In this document: positions 18,971 through 25,753 of the stretch, piece by piece
How the letters are laid out: every line of letters begins with the position of its first letter
Numbering within the stretch: position 1 is the stretch's first letter
Notes under the pieces: generated by a model
Told to the model about the DNA's origin: nothing
Databases searched by the model: none
The model's input: only the letters and a program-made list of their open reading frames with translations
Assembly (NCBI GenBank): GCA_029975295.1
Contig: JARKPK010000055.1
Location: 1-45,973, forward strand
Direction: 5' to 3'
DNA length: 45,973 nucleotides
Source: Thermoguttaceae bacterium
GTDB lineage: Bacteria > Planctomycetota > Planctomycetia > Pirellulales > Thermoguttaceae
Position numbers and translations under genes: made by a program

Positions 18971-19945
18971 ATGAAGCGTTTCGTTTGCTGCGCCGTTTTG
19001 GCGGCCTTGGGTGCGGCCGTTTCGCCCCCGTCGGCGCGGAGCGCCGAGTTCTTCGTCAACAATCGCACGGGTGAAGACTTTTACGACGGGCGGGCCGCCG
19101 AGCCGGGCAACGCCGGCAGCGGGCCGGTGCGCACCATCGCCCGCGCGCTGCAACTCGCCTCGGGCTCCGATCGCATCAATCTGGCGAAAACCGATGAGCC
19201 TTATCGGGAGAGCGTCAGCATTTTCGGTTCGCGCCTTAGCGGGCTGGCGGCGCAACCGCTGGTGATTGCCGGCAACGAGGCGGTGCTCGACGGCTCGCAG
19301 CCGATCCCGCCGCGCCAGTGGAAGTCGGTCGGCGGAAGCGTCTTTCGATTCGTGCCGCCGGCGGCCGGTCCGCAACAGTTGTTCCTCGGCGGACGGCCGG
19401 CGGTGCGCGCGCCGGTCGGGCCCGATGGCTCGATGCCGCAGCTCGAACCGCGCCAATGGTGCTATCACGAAGGCGCCCTCTTCTTCAAAGTTGAGCAAAC
19501 CAAGCTGCCCGACGACTACGATCTCGCCTACGCCGCGCTGCCCACCGGCATCACCCTCTACTTCGTCGAGCATGTGGCAATCGTGGATTTGGTGGTGCAG
19601 GGCTTCCGCCTCGATGGCATTCAGGCGGCCAACTCCGCCCGCGACATCTACCTGGCCGGCGTGATCGCGCGCGGCAACGGGCGGGCCGGAATCGCCGTCG
19701 GCGGCGCATCACGCGTCGAGATCGAAGCCTGTCTCTCAGGCGCCAACGGCTCGGCCCAATTGATCACCATGCCCTGGTCGGAAACCCAGCTTCGCCGTTG
19801 CCGCCTGCTGGGCGACTCGGCCGACGGCTGGGTCGATCAGGGCGGGCGCGTCTGGATCGACGGGCAGAAGCGATCGGGCGGGCTGGCCTCGCTCGACGCC
19901 CCCGAGCAACAGCAGCCTCCCGCCGAATCGGCGACGAACCAATAG
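18971..19945 (+). CDS. Secreted right-handed beta-helix-like protein
   Basis: A 324-residue protein with a cleavable signal peptide (MKRFVCCAVLAALGAAVSPP, predicted cut near ARSAEF). The mature N-terminus FFVNNRTGEDFYDGRAA, the GPVRTIARALQLA segment and INLAKTDEPYRESVSIFG resemble the start of planctomycete proteins with pectate-lyase-like parallel beta-helices. The region 210-285 (VDLVVQGFRLDGIQAANSARDIYLAGV and similar) has short strand repeats with alternating hydrophobics. Such folds bind or cut polysaccharides, but no catalytic residues can be assigned. The last ~30 residues are Gln/Pro-rich. It is divergent from prfB and convergent with the EVE gene. Confidence 0.7.
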   Translation: MKRFVCCAVLAALGAAVSPPSARSAEFFVNNRTGEDFYDGRAAEPGNAGSGPVRTIARALQLASGSDRINLAKTDEPYRESVSIFGSRLSGLAAQPLVIAGNEAVLDGSQPIPPRQWKSVGGSVFRFVPPAAGPQQLFLGGRPAVRAPVGPDGSMPQLEPRQWCYHEGALFFKVEQTKLPDDYDLAYAALPTGITLYFVEHVAIVDLVVQGFRLDGIQAANSARDIYLAGVIARGNGRAGIAVGGASRVEIEACLSGANGSAQLITMPWSETQLRRCRLLGDSADGWVDQGGRVWIDGQKRSGGLASLDAPEQQQPPAESATNQ

Positions 19946-19985
19946 CGGCAACCAACCGGCCCCTTCGCCCCCAACACGTTCGCCG

Positions 19986-20042
19986 CGCAGCCCTGCGAAG
20001 AACTCAGCGCAGCCACCCTGCGAAGTCCGCCCGATTTTGGGC
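19986..20042. terminator. Hairpins between convergent genes (possible terminator)
   Basis: Three small stems lie between the convergent beta-helix and EVE genes: CGCAG/CTGCG (19986-19997), a second copy CGCAG/CTGCG (20008-20022) with the shared word CTGCGAAG, and GCCC/GGGC around GATTTT (20029-20042). No T-tract follows, so termination is a guess from position. Confidence 0.25.
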
Positions 20043-20051
20043 ATCGCACAC

Positions 20052-21152
20052 TTAATCGCAGTGCTCTACAGACTCGTCAAGAACGCTATCTGTTGTGTGT
20101 GCCAGATACTCGATATCGGCAAGCTCTCGGACGCTGCCATATGACAAGTAAGTACAACGCTCCGACAGCGGCGAATGCTCAAGCAGTGAGAACACGGGGC
20201 GAGTGATTTCCTGAAAGACCTTCTCTCGCCTTGCTTCTGGAGCGACGATATGCAAAGCCACATTGATATTCGGAAGCAATGCACACAAATCCGCCATTCT
20301 CAATAGTCCGGAGTAAATTGCCGTAGAATGCTCTACTTCAAACGCTCGACAAATCGCCCGTCCCTTTAACCAAAGCACATCAATCCGCTTGATGGTATCC
20401 AAGGTTGTCTCGTCGTAATTGAGCGGAAGTCGTTCGAGCAACGAACCCGGATGAGGATCCCAGTGCTCAAGCACTCTTGTGCGGTCGTTCATTGGCAACC
20501 AAATCTTCAGGCCCATCGACTCACCGATCTTGCACAAATCAGCCTGAACACGTATTGATTCGCGGTCGGAAGAGAGAGGCTGAGCCTCTGTAGTCTCTTC
20601 CTCCTGCGAATCGTCGGGTACAGTCACGCCGACGGAACCTCCGGGGCGCAGAATCCGACGTCTCCACGCGCGTTTGTACTGGTTCTGATCGACGGGGAAA
20701 GTGCGTGACTGGCTAAGTTGCTCCCGAAGCAGACTATCCAAGAACGCCGCGTCTTCAGCTTCGAGACGTTGAAGGCTTCTACGCAGCGGGCCGAGCCAGT
20801 AACCACCGGGAGTAACTTCACGAGTGAACGAAAGCCGCGAAAAAACTTCGTGCTCCTGCATCGGAACCGTCTTCTCAAGGGGAAGCCAAACGATGGGCCT
20901 GACCTTGAATCGAACTACGAAGGGATCATCTTCAGGTAAGAAGATAGGCGTTCGTTCAACGAATGGCCCTTCAAGAACTTCAAGAACGCCAATCCAGCGG
21001 GACATACGAACCATGTAACACAGGAACTTATCGCCACCCCGAACTTTTTCAGCCATCGTACGCTGCGATTCCTGAAAGCCCGAGACGGTCCGGTCGGATC
21101 GGGAAAAGGCTTCGTAAGTTTCTGGCGTGAAAAGATTAGTCCAATAGGTCAT
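20052..21152 (-). CDS. EVE-domain protein with putative PD-(D/E)XK-like nuclease domain
   Basis: A 366-residue protein, not identified as a named gene. Residues 1-~125 match an EVE (PUA-like) domain: YWTNLFTPETYEAF, VSGFQESQRTMAEKVRGGDKFLCYM, SRWIGVLEVLEGPF and a final VW..LSF strand. EVE domains bind modified bases and occur fused to restriction nucleases. After a linker with an acidic patch (~180-200), the C-terminal ~165 residues contain IDVLW (Asp258) and AFEVEHSTAIYSGLLRM (Glu272, Glu274), a pattern like the catalytic strands of PD-(D/E)XK nucleases, although the expected Lys is not obvious. ATG 21152 follows AGGGA. Base composition is visibly less GC-rich than its neighbours. A decayed transposase lies directly upstream. 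A modification-dependent restriction role is inference. Confidence 0.7.
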   Translation of the reverse strand: MTYWTNLFTPETYEAFSRSDRTVSGFQESQRTMAEKVRGGDKFLCYMVRMSRWIGVLEVLEGPFVERTPIFLPEDDPFVVRFKVRPIVWLPLEKTVPMQEHEVFSRLSFTREVTPGGYWLGPLRRSLQRLEAEDAAFLDSLLREQLSQSRTFPVDQNQYKRAWRRRILRPGGSVGVTVPDDSQEEETTEAQPLSSDRESIRVQADLCKIGESMGLKIWLPMNDRTRVLEHWDPHPGSLLERLPLNYDETTLDTIKRIDVLWLKGRAICRAFEVEHSTAIYSGLLRMADLCALLPNINVALHIVAPEARREKVFQEITRPVFSLLEHSPLSERCTYLSYGSVRELADIEYLAHTTDSVLDESVEHCD

Positions 21153-21234
21153 CTTGTCGATCCCTGCGACAGCCCAGGACTGGCGGACTCCGAAAAACGT
21201 CGTTTTTACGCCACTGCGGCCGACGTAGTATTCG

Positions 21235-21640
21235 GATTCGTATTCGTCCGGGGAAAGGTACCCCAACGCCTCGTGAAGGCGGCGGGGATTGTAGAACGTC
21301 TCAATGTATCGGATATCGGACATCGGATATCGGGACACGCTCGATAGCGCTTCGTCCAAATTAGCAAACCGCCTACGGTTCGTCCATTCATGCTTCAACG
21401 ACCAAAGCCGGCTGCGTTGCGCGGTGCGGCCTGCCACCTGTTGCGACAGCACTCCCGTGGTCGCTTCAAGAGGCTGTGGTCGAGGCCCCACAACGCAACC
21501 ACCTCGAACGACCGGATGAAGTGTTCCATCGCCGCGTTGTCGTAGCAGCAGCCGCTGCAGATCATCGAGCAGGTGATGCCCAACGTCGGCAAGACGCCTT
21601 GGCGTGCCTCGCCGGTGAATTAGAATCGCTGCTTCTTTAA
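21235..21640 (-). pseudogene. Decayed IS3-family transposase (ORFB) fragment
   Basis: The remnant is split over two frames. One frame (about 21592-21509) encodes a CYDNAAMEHFIRSF segment like the NCYDNAxxESFF motif near the catalytic Glu of IS3 ORFB. Another (about 21401-21240) encodes SLKHEWTNRRRFANLDEA and YIETFYNPRRLHEALGYLSPDEYE, the standard C-terminal end. The two are out of frame by about 100 bp of unrelated translation, and the first two catalytic Asp residues are missing. No terminal inverted repeats were recognised. The last frame happens to run on into the EVE gene without a stop; this looks accidental. Confidence 0.8.
21306..21333 (+). repeat. Four tandem heptamers (RTATCGG-like) inside the transposase remnant
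   Basis: Four consecutive 7-bp units: GTATCGG, ATATCGG, ACATCGG, ATATCGG. On the coding (minus) strand they insert about seven residues (RYPMSDI) between SSVS and RYIETFYN, where the family has no insert. Three extra heptamers equal 21 bp, so the frame is kept. Confidence 0.8.
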
Positions 21641-21732
21641 GGCAACAGTGGTGCGGTCGCAGTGCGCCCCAATCTGGCAGCGCCTCTGCCCCGCCCGAAC
21701 GGCCGGTCGGCGAAAAAGATCGCCGGAAAAAC

Positions 21733-21761
21733 TTGACTACCGCTGAAGGGCTGTGTAGGTT
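21733..21761 (+). promoter_or_regulatory. Possible promoter upstream of the CcbP-like gene
   Basis: TTGACT (21733-21738) and TAGGTT (21756-21761) are separated by 17 nt. The -10 box is weak. A leader of about 130 nt to the ATG at 21898 would result. Confidence 0.3.
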
Positions 21762-21897
21762 GAGGTTCATAGTGGGCCTCGCCGGCTCGTTGTTGGGGGA
21801 CCGGGCCGTCGAGCGTGGATCGCGCAGGTGGACCGCCCGAGGGGTTGATCGACGGGCGGCCGTCACGACCGTCTCAACTCTGCCGGGTGAGTCGCTC

Positions 21898-22296
21898 ATG
21901 CACACGACGCCGAGAACTGCGTCGGCCTTCGGGCGGGCCGAACGCGAAGAAGACCGCATTCGTCAAGTCTTCAAACTGCCTGCACACGCCCCGATTCCCC
22001 GTGTCGGCAAAGAAACGCTTCACCAATATCACGAATATCTTGCCGCCAAGTTGATCTTTCCCTTCAAAGCGCTCTACGCCGAAACGCAACCGCCGGTTCG
22101 TCAACTGGTTCGCTACGTCACGGTGCTCGGCATGAGCGACGACATCCGCCGGCGGCAGTTCGGACTCTTCTGCAAGGTGCGGCTCGACGACGATCAAGAA
22201 ACCGAGCTCCCCTTGGCCGATCTGGGCATTCAGGCCGACGACCCCAACCGCGAACTTATCGACGACTACCTCTACTGGCTGTGGAACGCCAACTGA
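21898..22296 (+). CDS. CcbP-like (calcium-binding protein family) small protein
   Basis: A 132-residue soluble protein. The region from KETLHQYHEYLAAKLIFPFKALY through VTVLGMSDDIRRRQFGLFCKVRLDDDQETELPLADLGI to ELIDDYLYWLWN resembles the CcbP-type calcium-binding family known from cyanobacteria: a FPF-Ala strand, a small barrel, an acidic turn and a C-terminal DDYxxWxWN motif. The acidic stretch LDDDQETE could bind a cation. ATG 21898 is chosen because it starts just before the family region; the upstream extension is Arg-rich. Family assignment is from memory of the motif pattern and needs a profile search. Confidence 0.5.
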   Translation: MHTTPRTASAFGRAEREEDRIRQVFKLPAHAPIPRVGKETLHQYHEYLAAKLIFPFKALYAETQPPVRQLVRYVTVLGMSDDIRRRQFGLFCKVRLDDDQETELPLADLGIQADDPNRELIDDYLYWLWNAN

Positions 22297-22628
22297 GCGC
22301 CGGCTGTTCATCGCAGCGCCGCAACGGCCTCTGCCGCTTCGAGACGGCGGCCGAAAGCGACGGGCCGGTTGGGCGTTGTCGCGTCACGGCAGCGGGAAGG
22401 CCGCCCAAAGCTGCTGAGGCGACGATCGGCTGTTCGATTCGACCAACCGCATCGGCCGCGCAAACCGGACTGTGTTTCCGCAAACCCAAACGGGTGGCCG
22501 ATTTTGCTTCGATAGGGATTGCGCACGAAGCCTGTTCCCCAAGTGGCCGAGACTGCTTATTATAGTTTTCGGCCGCAACCTAAAATTATCCTGCGCGAGC
22601 GATGGTTAACTGAAATAAGCTCTCGACC
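22297..22628. other. Intergenic region upstream of the Fic gene
   Basis: These 332 bp hold no convincing gene. An AT-rich patch at about 22555-22620 has TTATTATAG and TAAAATTATC words that could be -10 boxes for fic, but no matching -35 at standard spacing was found. Confidence 0.5.
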
Positions 22629-23810
22629 ATGGAACGTCGCGATTTTTCCGAGGACGCACCGGGCCGTTTGGCTGTCGTGGGGAACACGGTGGCATTCGTC
22701 CCGAATGACCTCCCTCCCCGTCTCACGTGGGACGACGAGACGTTCGGACTTGTCGGTGCCGCGGAACGGGCGTTGGGGCAGCTTGCCGCCATCGGTCGCG
22801 GGTTTGCCAACCCGCATCTGCTCATGCGGCCCTTTATCCGGCGCGAAGCAGTGCTTTCCAGTCGAATCGAAGGCACGCAGGCATCGGTATCCGACTTGGT
22901 GCTGTTTGAAATCGATCCGGAGGTCGAGCAGAGAGTTCCCGATGTCCGCGAAGTGGCCAACTATATTCAGGCCTTGGAATACGGCCTGTCTCGCGTTAAG
23001 CAGATTCCCCTATCCTTGAGACTGATCCGCGAACTGCACGGGTTGTTGATGCAAGGCGTTCGGGGCAGTGATCGATCGGCAGGCGAATTCCGGCGCGCGC
23101 AAGTGTGGATTGGACCGCCGGGATGCGCCATCGAGCAAGCCCGACACGTTCCGCCTCCGGCTGATCAAACGATGCATGCCTGCCTGGATTCTTTAGAGAA
23201 GTATCTCCACGCGCCCTCCACGCTGCCCCCCATAGTGCGATTGGCCTTGGTTCACTATCAGTTCGAGGCGATTCATCCCTTCAACGACGGAAATGGCCGC
23301 GTCGGACGTTTGCTCATCACACTGATGCTTTGTCTCGATGGGATTCTGCCGCAACCATTGCTTTACCTATCCGCCTATTTTGATCGGTGTCGGCAGGAGT
23401 ACTACGATCACTTGCGCGATATCAGTCGTCGCGGCGAATGGATCGCCTGGATTCGGTTCTTCGCACAGGGAGTAGTCGAAGAAGCCCGCGACGCCGTCGG
23501 CCGCGCCGAGCGATTGAACGACCTGCGCCGGCAATATATCGAAGCGATTTCCACTGCCCGAACTTCCGCCCTTTTGACGAGACTGGTGGACCATCTCTTT
23601 TCTCAGCCGGCCGTGTCGATTGCGGTGGTTCGGCAGTGGCTCGATGTCACCGCCGCCACGGCGCAAAAGCATGTCGATCGCCTGCTTGAACACGGAATCC
23701 TGGAAGAGAGGACCGGGCGACGACGTAATCGTTATTACTTAGCCAAGGGAATCGTCCAGGCGATTCAAGAGCCGCACGCAGCCGCCGCGAATCGGGAGGC
23801 CAGCGAATGA
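22629..23810 (+). CDS. Fic family protein (AMPylase type) with N-terminal inhibitory motif and C-terminal winged helix
   Basis: A 393-residue Fic enzyme, expected to transfer AMP (or another nucleotide) to hydroxyl side chains of a target protein. The catalytic loop is intact: His216 in AIHPFNDGNGRVGR. The class II inhibitory helix is in the same chain: VLSSRIEGT, with Glu81 in the S/TxxxE(G/N) position. Residues ~325-375 form a winged-helix segment (VVRQWLDVTAATAQKHVDRLLEHGILEERTGRRRNRYYLA) typical of the Fic/DOC plus HTH subgroup. The ATG has no strong ribosome-binding site. It overlaps the next gene by ATGA. Target unknown; it may act in stress regulation or phage defence. Confidence 0.93.
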   Translation: MERRDFSEDAPGRLAVVGNTVAFVPNDLPPRLTWDDETFGLVGAAERALGQLAAIGRGFANPHLLMRPFIRREAVLSSRIEGTQASVSDLVLFEIDPEVEQRVPDVREVANYIQALEYGLSRVKQIPLSLRLIRELHGLLMQGVRGSDRSAGEFRRAQVWIGPPGCAIEQARHVPPPADQTMHACLDSLEKYLHAPSTLPPIVRLALVHYQFEAIHPFNDGNGRVGRLLITLMLCLDGILPQPLLYLSAYFDRCRQEYYDHLRDISRRGEWIAWIRFFAQGVVEEARDAVGRAERLNDLRRQYIEAISTARTSALLTRLVDHLFSQPAVSIAVVRQWLDVTAATAQKHVDRLLEHGILEERTGRRRNRYYLAKGIVQAIQEPHAAAANREASE

Positions 23811-24025
23811 CACGAATTCGCCTCAATGAGAAGCAAAAAGAGATTCTCTCTGAACTCTATACTCGCATTCGTCGGACTGTCGATGATCTTCCTTACACCG
23901 ACGATTTCGAAACACTCTATACCGAATTCATCGCTCGGTCCGGGGTGATTATGACTCGCCACGATGTCTGGCGCGCTTTGGCGAGCCAGCGCAAGGGCAA
24001 ACGACTCGTGCGAAAAGAACGATGA
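23807..24025 (+). CDS. 72-residue protein coupled to Fic, unknown function
   Basis: It starts at ATG 23807 within the fic stop (ATGA overlap), so it is translationally coupled. The sequence is charged and helical: LNEKQKEILSELYTRIRRTVDDLPYTDDFETLYTEFIARSG, then TRHDVWRALASQRKGKRLVRKER with a basic tail. No signal or membrane segment. No S/TxxxE(G/N) inhibitory motif of the VbhA type is present, so it is not an obvious class I Fic antitoxin; the inhibitory helix is already in Fic. It may be a regulator or substrate of Fic. I do not recognise the family. Confidence 0.75.
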   Translation: MTRIRLNEKQKEILSELYTRIRRTVDDLPYTDDFETLYTEFIARSGVIMTRHDVWRALASQRKGKRLVRKER

Positions 24026-24095
24026 TGCGTTGGATTGCGATGCAGCAATCCGGACGCGCCGCCCACCGGCGGCTGAAGGGGCGTGCCTTCGGGCC

Positions 24096-24119
24096 GCGGT
24101 TCCTTCGCCTTCGAACCGC
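24096..24119 (+). terminator. Hairpin after the Fic operon
   Basis: GCGGTTC (24096-24102) pairs with GAACCGC (24113-24119), a 7-bp stem with a 10-nt loop followed by TTT. It lies 70 bp after the 72-residue gene. The T-run is short, so termination is only possible. Confidence 0.3.
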
Positions 24120-24226
24120 TTTCCGTCGGCCCGCGGTTTCGAGCATCGATCGTCGGGCAGGCGGCGTTGCGCGAGCTTGCGGCGCGCCGGCGCCGTCCCG
24201 TCGCCGCGACGGTCGGCCGCACTGCA

Positions 24227-24255
24227 TTGTTTTTCTCAGGCCCACTACTTAGAAT
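24227..24255 (+). promoter_or_regulatory. Sigma70-like promoter for purD
   Basis: TTGTTT (24227-24232) and TAGAAT (24250-24255) are separated by 17 nt; the -10 box matches consensus at five of six bases. The leader to ATG 24337 is about 75 nt. The gap 24026-24336 otherwise holds only the hairpin at 24096. Confidence 0.45.
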
Positions 24256-24336
24256 CGGCCTTTTGAGGTTTTCCGGAACCCCGGTCTGCCGGCCCGAAGG
24301 CCGTGTCGGCGGGGATCAGCCCGTGAGCGATCGAGC

Positions 24337-25635
24337 ATGAGCGTGAACGTATTGGTGATCGGCAACGGTGGGCGCGAGCATGCGCTGGCGTGGAAGATGA
24401 AGCAAAGCCCGCGGGCCGGACGGGTGTTCGTCGCCCCCGGCAACGCCGGCACGGCGCGCGACGCCGAGAACGTGCCCATCGCCGCCGATCGGTTCGATCA
24501 GCTCATCGCGTTCGCCCGGCAGAACCAGGTGGGGCTGACGGTGGTCGGGCCCGAAGCGCCGTTGGCGGCGGGCATCGTTGATGCCTTCGAGGCGGCCGGG
24601 CTTCGAGCGTTCGGACCGAGCAAAGCCGCGGCGGAACTGGAAGCCAGCAAGGTGTTTTGCAAGCACTTGCTGCACACAGCCGACGTGCCGACGGCCGAGT
24701 TCCAAGTGTTCGATCGTCCGGAACATGCCATCCGCTTTCTCGAACAACGCAACGATGTGCCGGTGGTGGTCAAGGCCGACGGTTTGGCCGCGGGCAAGGG
24801 CGTGATGGTGTGCGACAATCGCGCGCAGGCCCTCGAGGCGGTCGAACAGATCGCCCGGCAAAAGGTGTTCGGCGAAGCGGGCAACCGCCTGGTGATCGAA
24901 GAGCGGCTTGTCGGGCAAGAGGCCAGCGTGTTGGCGATTACCGACGGGCGAACCATCCTCACCCTGCCGCCCGCCCAAGACCACAAACCGGCCGGCGACG
25001 GCGACACCGGACCGAACACGGGCGGGATGGGCGCCTATTGCCCTGCCCCCGTGGTGAACGACGAGACCCTGCACTGGATCGAAGAACGGGTGTTGGTGCC
25101 CACGGTTCACGCGATGAAACGGGCGCGGCGGCCGTTCCGCGGCGTGCTCTACGCCGGTTTGATGCTCACCGCCCAGGGCCCGAAGGTGCTCGAATACAAC
25201 GCGCGTTTCGGCGACCCGGAATGCCAACCACTGTTGATGCGGCTGAAGACCGACCTGGTTGAACTGCTGTTGGCGGCTCAGGCCGGGCGTCTGGAGCAGT
25301 TCGGCCCGCTCGAATGGGACCCGCGGCCCGCCGTGTGCGTGGTGATGGCCGCCGAGGGGTATCCGGGCCCCTATCGCAAAGGCGACGCCATCCGCGGCAT
25401 CGAAGAGGCCGACGCCATGCCCGACGTCAAGGTGTTTCACGCCGGAACGGCTTGCGATCCGGCGGGCCAGGTGACAACCGCCGGCGGCCGAGTGCTCGGC
25501 GTTACCGCGCTGGGCGAAAACCTGGCGCTGGCGAAACTGAACGCCTACCGGGCGGTCAAGCCGATCCGCTGGACGGGCGCCTGGTGCCGCAAAGACATCG
25601 CCGACAAGGGCATTGCCGCTGGGCAAAACGGCTGA
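24337..25635 (+). CDS. purD: Phosphoribosylamine-glycine ligase (GAR synthetase) PurD
   Basis: Joins phosphoribosylamine and glycine with ATP, the second step of purine synthesis. The 432 residues span the whole ATP-grasp enzyme: VLVIGNGGREHALAWK, FVAPGNAGT, VVGPEAPLAAGIVDAF, FGPSKAAAELEASKVFCK, VVVKADGLAAGKGVMVC, LPPAQDHKPAGDGDTGPNTGGMGAY, LEYNARFGDPECQ and the C-terminal YPGPYRKGDAIRG. It is distant from purL and purQ in this window and has its own promoter candidate, so the purine genes are not in one operon here. Confidence 0.97.
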   Translation: MSVNVLVIGNGGREHALAWKMKQSPRAGRVFVAPGNAGTARDAENVPIAADRFDQLIAFARQNQVGLTVVGPEAPLAAGIVDAFEAAGLRAFGPSKAAAELEASKVFCKHLLHTADVPTAEFQVFDRPEHAIRFLEQRNDVPVVVKADGLAAGKGVMVCDNRAQALEAVEQIARQKVFGEAGNRLVIEERLVGQEASVLAITDGRTILTLPPAQDHKPAGDGDTGPNTGGMGAYCPAPVVNDETLHWIEERVLVPTVHAMKRARRPFRGVLYAGLMLTAQGPKVLEYNARFGDPECQPLLMRLKTDLVELLLAAQAGRLEQFGPLEWDPRPAVCVVMAAEGYPGPYRKGDAIRGIEEADAMPDVKVFHAGTACDPAGQVTTAGGRVLGVTALGENLALAKLNAYRAVKPIRWTGAWCRKDIADKGIAAGQNG

Positions 25636-25753
25636 GAGAGACCGCCGAAAACGGCGGGCGCCCCGCTTGATGGCGACCGTTCCGCGTAACGCCGGCCGCT
25701 CCGATTTCGCTTTTCCGGCCGGCCGATGATTTGCGTCGCGACGGGCCGAAGGG

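Noticed and set aside
21306-21333. CRISPR-like array
   Set aside because: The units are 7 bp with no spacers; this is a simple tandem repeat.
20052-21959. A single 635-residue protein joining the transposase remnant to the EVE domain
   Set aside because: The upstream part mixes non-coding translation and a transposase tail; the EVE domain starts with its own ATG and Shine-Dalgarno at 21152, so the read-through is accidental.
23807-24025. VbhA-type antitoxin for Fic
   Set aside because: No S/TxxxE(G/N) inhibitory motif is visible, and that motif is already within the Fic protein.
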